45,259 nt of DNA from an uncultured Eggerthellaceae bacterium (lineage in GTDB: Bacteria > Actinomycetota > Coriobacteriia > Coriobacteriales > Eggerthellaceae): assembly GCA_934670115.1 (NCBI GenBank), contig CAKUOV010000015.1, positions 1 to 45,259 of the forward strand, given 5' to 3'. The notes under the pieces are model-generated. The model saw only the letters and a list, made by a program, of their open reading frames with translations. It did no database searches and was not told the DNA's origin. Shown in pieces: positions 24,203 through 32,244 of the stretch (positions within the stretch are counted from its first letter, which is position 1; every line of letters begins with the position of its first letter). Made by a program: the position numbers and the translations under genes.

Positions 24203-26112
24203 TACGCCTCACCTCCCCTCAAGGCAGCCGAATCAGCCTGTGCACCCACGATTTTCCAGCTGGCAGCTTGTTCGTAGTTGGCCCACATGGATGCATACAG
24301 CCCGTCTGCCTCTACCAGCTCGCTATGCGTTCCTTGTTCAGCCACGCGTCCCTGGTCAAGCACAATAATCTGGTCGGCGCCTACCACGGTTGAGAGCCGG
24401 TGCGCAATCATGATTACGGTGCGGTTTTCAGACAGCTTCGCGAATGCGCGCTGGATAAGGGCCTCGTTTTCGGGATCGGCGAAGGCCGTGGCCTCATCAA
24501 GTACCACAATAGGGGCATCCTTCAAAATTGCACGCGCAAGGGCAACGCGTTGCACTTCGCCACCTGAAAGAAACGCCCCGCCAGCACCTAAGTGTGTGTC
24601 AATGCCTTGCGGCAGCTTGGCCACAATGTCGTCGCACTGTGCGGCGTGCAACGCGGAAAGTACCTGCTCACGCGTAGCGTTGGGCTTGGCGGCTCGCACG
24701 TTTTCAAAAAGCGTTTGGCTGAACAGTTGGTTCGTTTGGAACACAAATGCGATTTTATCCATGAGCTCGTGCGGATCCGCATCGCGCACGTCCACGCCAC
24801 CCACCAGCACGCGGCCGCTCGATACATCCCAAAAACGCGGGATCAGGCTTGCGCACGTCGATTTGCCGCCGCCCGACGGCCCCACCAGGGCAAGCGTTGT
24901 GCCCGCCGGCACCTGGAAACTCACATCGGTAAGCGCGTTAGCCGTTGCGCCATCATAAGAGAACGACACGTGTTCGAAACGCACATCACGCCCGGTAATG
25001 GGCGCAGCCTTCGCGGACACGTCAAGCGGCTTTGTCTCCAAGATCTCTTGCACGCGGCTAAGAGAATCGCCCGCCATCTGCGACGCTTCGCTCATAAACA
25101 TAAGTTTTGCCATAGCCGTGGGAATAACGGCCGAGAAGATAGCGTAGAACGCAAAATTGGCCAGAAACTGGGGAAAGTCAACCTGGCCTGGCGCCATGAT
25201 AAGTGCTGCAGGCAGCAAGAAAACCACCAGGCCATTGAGCGCCGTAAGCTGAAGCACCTGCGGTTTTCGGCAGAATTTGCCTGCGTAATCCTGCGCCATG
25301 CGCGCGTAATCGGTAATGGCATCGTGAAACGCCTTGAAAGAATACACCGTTTGCTGGAATACCTTCACCACGGGAATGCCGCGCACGTATTCGGTGCCGG
25401 TTTCGTTCATGCGAACCAGCGCCCCCATGTAGCTTTTCATGAATTCCATGCCCTTGCCGCTCATCATGGTCATAAGGCAGCAAATCGAAATTGCAACCGC
25501 CACCAGGCACGCAAGTCCAAGACGCCAATCAAACGCAAACAGCAGCGCAAGCATGCTAACCACCATGGCAATTGATCCCGCAGCATCGGGCAGCAAATGC
25601 GCAAGCAGTGATTCGGTACTGGCCGCGCAACCATCAATCACGCGTCGCAGCTCGCCAGTTGCGTGGCTGTCGAAGTAACCCAGCGGCAAGTGCATAAGGT
25701 GCTCGGTGGTTTGCTTGCGCATGTTCGACGCTGTACGGAACGCCGCCAAATGAGTGCACATGAGCGCAAGAAAATACGTTGCGATCGAGGCAATCGCCCC
25801 GCCAACCGCCCACCAACCGTAAACGGAAATATTCACCGCTGCCTGCCAATTCGGTGCAACCTCAATAAGGTCGCGCGCCACCAGCCAAATGCATAGATAG
25901 GGCACAAACCCTAAAAACTGCGAAACAGCGCTCAATGCCAAACCTGCATACGTGAGCCATTTTCTGCCACCCGCAAAATCAAGCAGCTGCGCAATATCGC
26001 TGCGTTTGCGGCCGGTACGCTTAGCGGCAGCGTTTGAGCTTGCGGCCTCATTGCAGTTAGCGCCGTCACTACGAGCAGTGGCAGCACGCATCGCTTCCTC
26101 AGCCATGATCAT
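24202..26112 (-). CDS. ABC half-transporter, IrtA/YbtP-like (second module)
   Basis: A 636-residue paralogue of the product of 4683-6551. It has a low-complexity Ala/Arg N-terminus, the shared loops YVRGIPVVKVFQQTV and GELRRVIDGCAASTE, Walker A GPSGGGKST and DEATAFADPENE. The signature is LSGGEVQRVALARAIL, with Val replacing the more usual Arg. I chose ATG 26112 (MIMAEEAM) with AAGGAAAGGG just upstream; ATG 26106 is equally possible. A longer frame to 26310 would cross the divergent promoter region and the regulator's start and is rejected. It is first in its operon. Confidence 0.85.
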   Translation of the reverse strand: MIMAEEAMRAATARSDGANCNEAASSNAAAKRTGRKRSDIAQLLDFAGGRKWLTYAGLALSAVSQFLGFVPYLCIWLVARDLIEVAPNWQAAVNISVYGWWAVGGAIASIATYFLALMCTHLAAFRTASNMRKQTTEHLMHLPLGYFDSHATGELRRVIDGCAASTESLLAHLLPDAAGSIAMVVSMLALLFAFDWRLGLACLVAVAISICCLMTMMSGKGMEFMKSYMGALVRMNETGTEYVRGIPVVKVFQQTVYSFKAFHDAITDYARMAQDYAGKFCRKPQVLQLTALNGLVVFLLPAALIMAPGQVDFPQFLANFAFYAIFSAVIPTAMAKLMFMSEASQMAGDSLSRVQEILETKPLDVSAKAAPITGRDVRFEHVSFSYDGATANALTDVSFQVPAGTTLALVGPSGGGKSTCASLIPRFWDVSSGRVLVGGVDVRDADPHELMDKIAFVFQTNQLFSQTLFENVRAAKPNATREQVLSALHAAQCDDIVAKLPQGIDTHLGAGGAFLSGGEVQRVALARAILKDAPIVVLDEATAFADPENEALIQRAFAKLSENRTVIMIAHRLSTVVGADQIIVLDQGRVAEQGTHSELVEADGLYASMWANYEQAASWKIVGAQADSAALRGGEA

Positions 26113-26188
26113 CCCTTTCCTTTTTCGCCTTTGCGCGGAATGCGGCAAGGCCGCAATGATTCTCGTAAGCGCGAAAAATATCTTGTTT

Positions 26189-26208
26189 GTTAGCCTTGCA
26201 TAACTTAT
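26189..26208. promoter_or_regulatory. shared operator-like motif, copy 2
   Basis: GTTAGCCTTGCATAACTTAT, identical to the 9591-9610 motif except for three central bases. It sits between the second IrtAB-like operon and its divergent AraC regulator, the same relative position as copy 1. Confidence 0.55.
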
Positions 26209-26281
26209 CATGTAAGTAAACCTTGGCAAACATTCACGCACAACGCGCGGACGAAATCGAAAGAACAAGGGACGAAACCGA

Positions 26282-27337
26282 ATGAGCAACGCATCGACTC
26301 TCAACGACATTCCTGGTGTCCTGCGCTCGCTTTACGAGCCGCAGCTCGAACAGTTTGGCATAACGATTCGCCCTGATGGCGAAGGATGGTCGGGAGCAGG
26401 CCGCAGCGAATGGGGCAGCGGATCGATGTGGGGCGTGCCTATTGGTGACTTCTGCATTGCGTTTAGCCATGAAGTGTTTATTGAGAACGAGATGCTACTT
26501 GTCGAGTCACCTGAAAGCGCCTACGCCTGCGTGTGTCTGGTGTCAGAAGACTCCAAAACCACTATGCCGCGTATGATTTGCCAGCCAAAAGCGCTGCTCA
26601 ATGGGTCGCTGTATTCCTTCGTGCAACCTGCGGGCTCGTTTTCGGGCACGCTGAGACAGGGCGGTACGTACTCGTCGCGCTGCATCTGTTTTCTTCCGCA
26701 ATATTTCGAAGAACTCAACACGCGCTGGCCTGGTGTCTTCGAGGGAATGTTCGAACGGTTCGGCTGCGCGTGGAGCGAGACCGAGTCGCGCATCATCATG
26801 TCAACGCTTCTGGGGACCGGTCCGCAATATAAACCTGGATCTGCCCTGCTTATTCAAGCGCGCATTGAGCAAATGGTGGCCACACTTGCGGCGTCACGCG
26901 AAAGGGGCAAAGCTGAGCACTGCCGCAGCGGCGCGCGCGAGCAGTCGGGGCTTGCCCTTGAGGCGCAAGCAGCCATTGAATGCATGCTTGACGAGGGCCG
27001 CGCGCCCACCCTTGATGAGCTGGCAAGCAAGCTTTTCGTCAGCCGCTCTTACCTCTGTTCGGCTTTCTCCAGTAAAACGGGACAAAGCATTGGCCACTAC
27101 GCAAAGAACCGACGCATTGAACGAGCGAAGGCCATGCTTGCAAGCGGCGATTCAGTAGCGCACGTGGCGGCATGTCTTGGCTGGCCGCGCTGTTCGGCGT
27201 TCTCGCAGGCTTTCAAGCTGGCAACCGGCATCTCCCCCACCGATTGGCGCGACCAGGGCATTTCGGGCAGTTCCAGCCCAGCGCCCAGCAACCACAGCCC
27301 CGCGCCGACCGATTCATCGGCTTCTTTTCCTGCTTGA
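26282..27337 (+). CDS. AraC-family regulator of the second IrtAB-like operon
   Basis: A 351-residue regulator. The C-terminal part (about residues 235-325) holds both AraC helix-turn-helix units: TLDELASKLFVSRSYLCSAFSSKTGQSIGHY and RIERAKAMLASGDSVAHVAACLGW...FSQAFKLATGISPTDWR. The N-terminal part is a distinct sensing domain (SMWGVPIGDFCIAF, CLVSEDSKTTMPRM) and is not obviously similar to that of the first regulator. The last 25 residues are Ser/Pro-rich. ATG 26282 has AAGGGA about nine bases upstream. Divergent placement suggests it controls the transporter genes. Confidence 0.85.
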   Translation: MSNASTLNDIPGVLRSLYEPQLEQFGITIRPDGEGWSGAGRSEWGSGSMWGVPIGDFCIAFSHEVFIENEMLLVESPESAYACVCLVSEDSKTTMPRMICQPKALLNGSLYSFVQPAGSFSGTLRQGGTYSSRCICFLPQYFEELNTRWPGVFEGMFERFGCAWSETESRIIMSTLLGTGPQYKPGSALLIQARIEQMVATLAASRERGKAEHCRSGAREQSGLALEAQAAIECMLDEGRAPTLDELASKLFVSRSYLCSAFSSKTGQSIGHYAKNRRIERAKAMLASGDSVAHVAACLGWPRCSAFSQAFKLATGISPTDWRDQGISGSSSPAPSNHSPAPTDSSASFPA

Positions 27338-27551
27338 AAAGTAGCGGATAAGATCAAATCCAAGCCGGAAGACCAATGCGCCAAAGAAGCATAGCGATTC
27401 CTTTAACGTTGCAAATGATCAGTTTTAGCCGCCCTGAGGCAAAGCTATGATTATGGCGCTTCTTCCGATGTAGCAGATTTTACAGCTTACTCGTTTGCGC
27501 GCACGCGCTTATCAGCCGTCGCTTTTGCCGACCGCTGCTTCCGTGCGCGAC

Positions 27552-28051
27552 TTACGCATCCGCAATTTTTACCTGGACAATATCCCCCACTTTGGCCTTT
27601 TGTAGGCTTCTTTATCCAAGTACCACGTGCTTTGATAATTCGTTGTGGTGTCACGTCCTTCAACGGGATAAAACTGAATAGATTCTGGCCCCGTTGTGGC
27701 AGAGGTCGAATAATAAGCCTCGGTATCCTTTATCTAGTTAACGCGAATTTCAACATAGGTTTTCAATGCCGCCGGCTTTTTGTTGAGTCGGTACAGCAAT
27801 TCCGAAAACACGCAGTACGCGGCAAACAAGACCGCGGCAATGCAGGAAACAAAGTGAAGCGGCTCGAAATCGCATATCATAGCAAGAAGCAAGCACACAA
27901 TAAGCGCTGCCAGAAAAGCAATCCTTCGTGGACGCTCCTTTTTCGTGTATTGGTCCAGCTGAGCCGCTGATTCTTCGTCAGTAAACGTTTTGATTGCCGT
28001 GTTCTCTCTGTCTTCCTGAGTAAAAAAGACCTTACCGTCTTCTTGAATCAT
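27552..28051 (-). pseudogene. two-helix membrane protein gene with TAG and frameshift
   Basis: From ATG 28051 (AAGGAAG five bases upstream) the frame encodes an acidic N-terminus, then KKERPRRIAFLAALIVCLLLAMICDF and a second helix VSCIAAVLFAAYCVFSELLYRL, then TYVEIRVN and a TAG at 27734-27736. The same frame goes on with KDTEAYYSTSATTGPESIQF and DTTTNYQSTWYLDKEAYK. One base is then missing in an A-run (near 27598-27602), after which the frame KVGDIVQVKIADA ends at TAA 27552-27554. The intact protein would have been about 166 residues: two helices and an extracytoplasmic beta domain. I do not recognise the family; a DUF3592-like protein is possible. Confidence 0.65.
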
Positions 28052-28265
28052 GTCATCTTCCTTTTCGGGTTTTGCGTTCAGCCACTCCAAGCATCCTTGC
28101 AGTGTAGAGTTGCAAATTGTTTTACGCAATAACAGGACATTCTTTGAATTGGAACAAATTGCAATTCTACTGTATAATCCTATATTTTATTATCCTATCG
28201 CGAACGGGATTGGATGCGAAACGTTCCTCTGTAAACGATAAGCAACAAGGAACAAGAATAAGCTT

Positions 28266-28346
28266 GTTCATCCTTATTTATGCTAGAACAAACATTTTTT
28301 CGTCCTTATTTATGTTGAAATTCACATATTTTCGTTCTAAATTATG
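28266..28346. repeat. three direct repeats at exact 32-bp spacing upstream of the AAA ATPase gene
   Basis: GTTCATCCTTATTTATG (28266), TTTCGTCCTTATTTATG (28298) and TTTCGTTCTAAATTATG (28330) recur with a 32-bp period, about three helical turns. The block lies in an AT-rich 347-bp gap (28052-28398) that has no gene. TATACT at 28348-28353 could be a -10 box. The repeats may be binding sites for a regulator of the downstream gene. Confidence 0.55.
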
Positions 28347-28398
28347 TATACTTGAGTCATAATTAGAATGTAATCATTGTAAGCGGATAGGAAATAAC

Positions 28399-29700
28399 AT
28401 GGACAGATTCCTTATGGAGAAACTTGCCGCATGGAAAGAAAGCCCTCGGCGTAAGCCGCTTATCCTCAATGGTGCCAGGCAGGTTGGAAAAACGTGGCTC
28501 TTGAAAGAGTTCGGCAGACTTTATTTTAAAAAAGTCGCTTACGTTAGCCTGGACAACGATGCGATTGCGCGTTCATTCTTTGAGCAGGATTTCAATATAA
28601 CGCGTTTGATTGGCAATCTTTCGCTGTATACAAATGTTGACATTACCCCTGATGACACCCTTATTGTTATTGACGAAATACAAGAGTGCCCAACCGCTAT
28701 TACTTCTCTCAAGTATTTCTGCGAAAACGCGCCTGAATACGCAGTGGCAGCAGCGGGGTCTCTTTTGGGCCTTTCTGCCCATGAAGGTACGGGCTACCCT
28801 GTCGGCAAAGTTAACACGCTTGATTTGTTCCCTTTGAGCTTTCGCGAGTTCCTTGATGCTACCGGCAATATCATGTTTCGAAAACTGCTGGACTCAAGAG
28901 ACACTTGCAGCATGAAGTCATTTGCTCCTAAGATTACAACGTTTCTGCGCCAATACTATGTGGTAGGTGGCATGCCTGCAGCGGTGAATGCATTTGTGCA
29001 GGGTGCAGAGTTTTCAGAGGTAAGGAAAATACAAAGTGACATTCTTGAAGGATACCAGCGAGACTTCGCAAAACACGCCCCTTACAGAATGCTTCCTCGT
29101 ATGATGGAGGCTTGGGAATCTATTCCATCGCATCTATCTCAGGAGAATCGTAAATTCATCTTCGGGCATATTCGTAAAGGTGCGCGTGCCAAAGATTATG
29201 AGGAAGCTCTTACCTGGCTTATTCAAGCTGGACTTATTATTCGCGTACCACGTGTTTCGAAGCCAGGGTTTCCGCTCGCCTCGTACAATGATCATAAATC
29301 TTTCAAGGTGTTTCTTCTTGATGTTGGTCTTTTAGGCGCCATGTCAGAACTTGAACCCACCGCTATTGTGAACGGTAACGCAGTTTTCACGGAATTCAAG
29401 GGGGCGCTTACCGAGCAATATGTCTGCCAACAGCTTATTTCGGATTGCGATGAAGCTCCTTTTTACTGGTCGGCAGAAAACTCGATTGGCGAAATTGACT
29501 TCCTTGTTCACGATTCGGATCGCATTGTGGCAATTGAGGTTAAAGCAGAAGAGAACCTTAAATCTAAAAGCCTGCGTGCGTTCAAAGAGAAAAATCCCTG
29601 GGTGTTGGCGGTTCGTTTCAGCTTATCGCCCTATCGCGAGCAGGATTGGATGCATAATGTTCCCTTGTACGCAATAAGCAACAAGGGGTTGTGGGGGTAA
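28399..29700 (+). CDS. AAA ATPase with DUF4143 domain
   Basis: A 433-residue protein of the AAA_14-DUF4143 family. Walker A is G25-ARQVGKT-32, Walker B is TLIVIDEIQ near residue 90, and a sensor-like AAAGSLLG follows near 116. The C-terminal DUF4143 region has Asp367 in GEIDFLV and Glu380-x-Lys382 in AIEVKAE, the pattern of a PD-(D/E)xK nuclease-like fold. Start ATG 28399 follows GGATAGGAA. Members are common, often mobile and of unknown role; a nucleic-acid or defence function is suspected. The gene is more AT-rich than its neighbours and stands alone behind a repeat array, signs of transfer. Confidence 0.85.
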   Translation: MDRFLMEKLAAWKESPRRKPLILNGARQVGKTWLLKEFGRLYFKKVAYVSLDNDAIARSFFEQDFNITRLIGNLSLYTNVDITPDDTLIVIDEIQECPTAITSLKYFCENAPEYAVAAAGSLLGLSAHEGTGYPVGKVNTLDLFPLSFREFLDATGNIMFRKLLDSRDTCSMKSFAPKITTFLRQYYVVGGMPAAVNAFVQGAEFSEVRKIQSDILEGYQRDFAKHAPYRMLPRMMEAWESIPSHLSQENRKFIFGHIRKGARAKDYEEALTWLIQAGLIIRVPRVSKPGFPLASYNDHKSFKVFLLDVGLLGAMSELEPTAIVNGNAVFTEFKGALTEQYVCQQLISDCDEAPFYWSAENSIGEIDFLVHDSDRIVAIEVKAEENLKSKSLRAFKEKNPWVLAVRFSLSPYREQDWMHNVPLYAISNKGLWG

Positions 29701-29731
29701 AGCAGCGCAAAGGTTCTCTTCCTGTATCTAG

Positions 29732-30424
29732 CGCAGGTTCTCGAATGTCTCCCCGATTAAATTAACTCGCACTGCTGTGTGCGGGTTGTTCACCACGTTG
29801 AATAATGCTATGGGATTTACGAATTCTCTTATGGCCATCGCCGAGGAGCCGGATGAAGTGGCGGCATGTTTCTCGGCTATAACGGATTTGTATTGCACCG
29901 TTTTGCGTGAAGTCATGGCTCGTGTACCTATCGATATAGTGCAAATTTGCGATGACGTAGCTTCTCGTGATTTCATGCTGGTGAATCCGGACTTCTATCG
30001 TGAAGTCATGAAGCCGTTGCATAAACGTTTCTACGATACGGCGAAAGAGGTCAATCCCGATGTGGTGTGCGAAATGCATTGCTGCGGCCATTGTGCTGAC
30101 ATTATCGATGACTTTGTTGAAATCGGAGTCACCGCATGGGAGCCTGCGGAGCCGCACAACGACCTTTCCGCAATCATGGCAAAGCACGGTACCAAACTGG
30201 CCATTGTGGGCGGCTATGATAACCAGAAAGCGCAAGGCGATCCTTCTCTAGGTGAAGAAGACATTCGTCAGATAGTTCGTGATTGCATAGACGCGTGCGG
30301 CAAAGACGAGGCATTCGTGTTCTTCAACATGATCGTAGGCAGCGATGAAAGAAACGAGAATCGTCGCAATTGGATGAACGACGAATGCGAAAAATATGGA
30401 GCCACGTTTTACAGCGAAGCCTGA
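29732..30424 (+). pseudogene. URO-D-fold corrinoid methyltransferase, 5'-truncated
   Basis: The frame is open from 29732 and matches the C-terminal two thirds of uroporphyrinogen decarboxylase-like methyltransferases (MtaA/MtbA/MttB-partner type): MGFTNSLMAIAEEPDEV, VDIVQICDDVASRDFMLV-like segment, then VCEMHCCGHCADIIDDFVEIG with the His/Cys zinc-site region, and WEPAEPHNDLSAI. Intact proteins are about 330-360 residues; roughly 120-150 N-terminal residues are missing, and no start codon with a ribosome-binding site exists (GTG 29777 is the first candidate). In the family this enzyme moves methyl groups between corrinoid proteins and other acceptors. A terminator follows. Confidence 0.7.
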
Positions 30425-30476
30425 TATCTGCTGAAAACGGCTAAACCCAATACGATGACAATCGCAGAATAGGAAA

Positions 30477-30521
30477 CGACGGGAACATGCTTGTAAAGCG
30501 CGTTCCCGTCGCTTGTTTTTT
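30477..30521. terminator. rho-independent terminator between convergent genes
   Basis: CGACGGGAAC / GTTCCCGTCG ten-base perfect stem, 15-nt loop, then CTTG and six T on the plus strand. On the minus strand it is followed by TTTCCTATT, so it may also end the respiratory operon. Confidence 0.8.
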
Positions 30522-30541
30522 GTTGGCTGCGTTCTGCGGTT

Positions 30542-31204
30542 TTATTCCAGGATAGCCGCCAAGTAGATGCCCGCGGCCCGGTAAAACGGAAGGCGAGATG
30601 CCTCAACGGTCTTTGCCGCGAAGCGCGCAATCCATTTTCGCGCATGTTCATCAAGGAAGATACCGTAGGCCGCCTGTGCGGAACCTCCTGGTAAATCCGA
30701 GAGTCTAGGGGTGGTAGTAACTGGCGTTATGATGCCGGCCTGAAGCGATGCAAGATACTGCAGAAGCTCTGCCTCGGTAGCAATATGATCAAGTGGCTCG
30801 TTGGTACCCTTGGGACGGCCCAAGCCGCAGCTGCTGCAGAAGCGTTCCACGGCCATGGAGTGCGGGTTCACGAACAAAAGTGCCTGCACGCCTTCGTCCG
30901 TTGCACGCCACACGCCCTCGTAAGGGCTGCAGATGGGCTCAGGTGCGCCAACAAAAAGACGCGTGGCCTCAGCACGTAACATATGCAGCAACTTAACAGA
31001 ATCTTCCTTGAAGTCAGCGCACGCACTGGCAGCAAAGCTTTCCGGGAGATCAATTTCCAAAGCAGTCGTAATCTCCTTGGCGGTTTCGAACCATTCGCCG
31101 GATGAAATTGACTTAACCAGTTCATCTTTTGGATAGCGGAAAGTGAAAGATACCAGCTCCCATGCCGCTGCGCGCACCATCCATGATTCTTTACTTTTTT
31201 GCAC
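30542..31204 (-). CDS. TorD/DmsD-family chaperone for the Mo enzyme
   Basis: A 220-residue all-helical protein of the TorD family (cytoplasmic maturation chaperones that bind the Tat signal peptide of Mo-enzymes and help cofactor loading). Seen: WELVSFTFRYPKDELV at the start, TRLFVGAPEPICSPYEGVW near residue 85, and the conserved EPLDHIATEAELLQYL (E-P-x-D-H motif) near residue 137. GTG 31204 is chosen with GAAGGG upstream; it overlaps the DUF4405 gene by 14 bases. It is the last gene of the operon that starts at 36566. Confidence 0.85.
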   Translation of the reverse strand: MQKSKESWMVRAAAWELVSFTFRYPKDELVKSISSGEWFETAKEITTALEIDLPESFAASACADFKEDSVKLLHMLRAEATRLFVGAPEPICSPYEGVWRATDEGVQALLFVNPHSMAVERFCSSCGLGRPKGTNEPLDHIATEAELLQYLASLQAGIITPVTTTPRLSDLPGGSAQAAYGIFLDEHARKWIARFAAKTVEASRLPFYRAAGIYLAAILE

Positions 31205-31646
31205 GATCGTTTCCCTTCTTTTTAAGGATATTTACCGTCCAACGCCAATGTGCAATCACGTGTATAAGGAGAAGGGACAGCAATAATTTGGCAGACACCG
31301 CATGAAGCGGATTCCAAAAATAGTAGCCAGTAGCGTAGAAACCGAAAGTCGGAAGAACTGCTCCTGACACCATTAACCCAGACACCATGCAGACCACAAG
31401 GACAACGAAAATAAAGACATCAAGCACCAAGTTACCTGCTTGGGCGACGGTATGATGCGAAGCAATGGCTTTAAATGCATCAACGATACGGTCTACATGG
31501 AAAACCACATGGATGAAGAGCACTAAAACGGTACCAAGGGATATCCATTCATGGAATCCGATTCCTGTAAGAGCCGGGTTCGCGGCAATCGCATAGGCAA
31601 GTAGAGCAACAAGATCAATAACAAGGTTTTTTCTGCTTTCAAGCAT
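31191..31646 (-). CDS. DUF4405 membrane protein (b-type cytochrome-like)
   Basis: A 151-residue protein with four membrane helices: LVALLAYAIAANPALTG, EWISLGTVLVLFIHVVFHV, LVLDVFIFVVLVVCMVSGLMV and a last helix LLLSLLLIHVIAHWRW. Histidines in helices 2 and 4 (HVVFHVDR, HVIAHWRW) sit where b-type haem ligands are expected in DUF4405/cytochrome b561-like proteins. ATG 31646 is one base past the upstream stop codon, with AGAGGAG about 11 bases before. It probably passes electrons between quinol and the neighbouring dihaem-like protein. Confidence 0.75.
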   Translation of the reverse strand: MLESRKNLVIDLVALLAYAIAANPALTGIGFHEWISLGTVLVLFIHVVFHVDRIVDAFKAIASHHTVAQAGNLVLDVFIFVVLVVCMVSGLMVSGAVLPTFGFYATGYYFWNPLHAVSAKLLLSLLLIHVIAHWRWTVNILKKKGNDRAKK

Positions 31647-31647
31647 G

Positions 31648-32097
31648 CTACATCGTCTCCTCTTTCGAATCGGAATCGGAGTCGTTAGCACAGATTTGCG
31701 CTTTCGCCGCATTGACGCTACCCGTTGTTGCGAACTTTCCATGCGAGAGTGCACGAACCATAGCAATAAGCGCTGCGACGAAGGCAACAGGAGCTAAAAT
31801 CCAAATGTCGAGACTCGCATTATTCGCCCGGTGATAACCCGTCATAAGAAACTCCCAAGCATGGCATGTAACATCAGAGCATGTTGTTTCAGGACAATTC
31901 ATCTCATGGATTCCATCGGGTGTGGGAACGTTGTCAAAACTGTGGCATTCGCCTGAAACGCAGCCCACAACCGGGCAGGGCGAACCGGGCGTTATTGGTT
32001 TTAAAGCGGTTTCGGGCTCGACAAGCGCACCCGCACCAAATGTGCATGCTCCTATTACGAAGAAGGCAATAAGCGCAAGCAATATTCTTTTAGCCAT
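31648..32097 (-). CDS. small membrane-anchored protein with two CX4CH haem-like motifs
   Basis: A 149-residue exported protein. Residues 1-25 form a signal peptide or anchor. The exported part has CVSGECH (about residues 45-51) and CSDVTCH (about 73-79), both CX4CH, plus two further cysteines (PCPVVGC and NCPETTC). A membrane helix (LAPVAFVAALIAMVRAL) follows near residue 100-117 with an acidic cytoplasmic tail. CX4CH is a rarer c-haem site, best known from cytochromes c3. It probably carries electrons for the Mo enzyme. ATG 32097; a hairpin and an operator-like motif lie upstream. Confidence 0.6.
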   Translation of the reverse strand: MAKRILLALIAFFVIGACTFGAGALVEPETALKPITPGSPCPVVGCVSGECHSFDNVPTPDGIHEMNCPETTCSDVTCHAWEFLMTGYHRANNASLDIWILAPVAFVAALIAMVRALSHGKFATTGSVNAAKAQICANDSDSDSKEETM

Positions 32098-32121
32098 TTC
32101 GGATTTACCTTACATTGAAAC

Positions 32122-32152
32122 GAGAGCGCACCTAGAAAAATGATGCGCTCTC
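32122..32152 (-). other. intercistronic hairpin
   Basis: GAGAGCGCA / TGCGCTCTC nine-base perfect stem with a 13-nt A/T-rich loop between the NrfD gene and the dihaem-like gene. There is no U-tract; it could be an mRNA-processing or partial termination site. Confidence 0.5.
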
Positions 32153-32171
32153 TTCGGGTGTGATGCGCAAG

Positions 32172-32191
32172 TCTTAAGCAACTAGTTCAGG
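32172..32191 (-). promoter_or_regulatory. respiratory motif, copy 1 (degenerate)
   Basis: Plus-strand TCTTA-N6-TAGTTCAGG, three mismatches from the TCATA-N6-TAGTTCAAT of the copies at 36709 and 39380. It lies 75 bases before the dihaem-like gene, so that gene may have its own regulated promoter. Confidence 0.35.
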
Positions 32192-32244
32192 CACGATAAA
32201 AGGATGCAAGAAAGATATTCGTTCTCTCCCCATAAGGGAAAAAG

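Noticed and set aside
26113..26310. Longer N-terminus for the second IrtA-like gene
   Set aside because: It would cross the divergent promoter region, the shared motif and the first codons of the AraC gene.
19897..28051. Programmed amber recoding (pyrrolysine-like) across the window
   Set aside because: No supporting tRNA or synthetase is visible, and the second gene also has a frameshift, so decay or sequence error is simpler.
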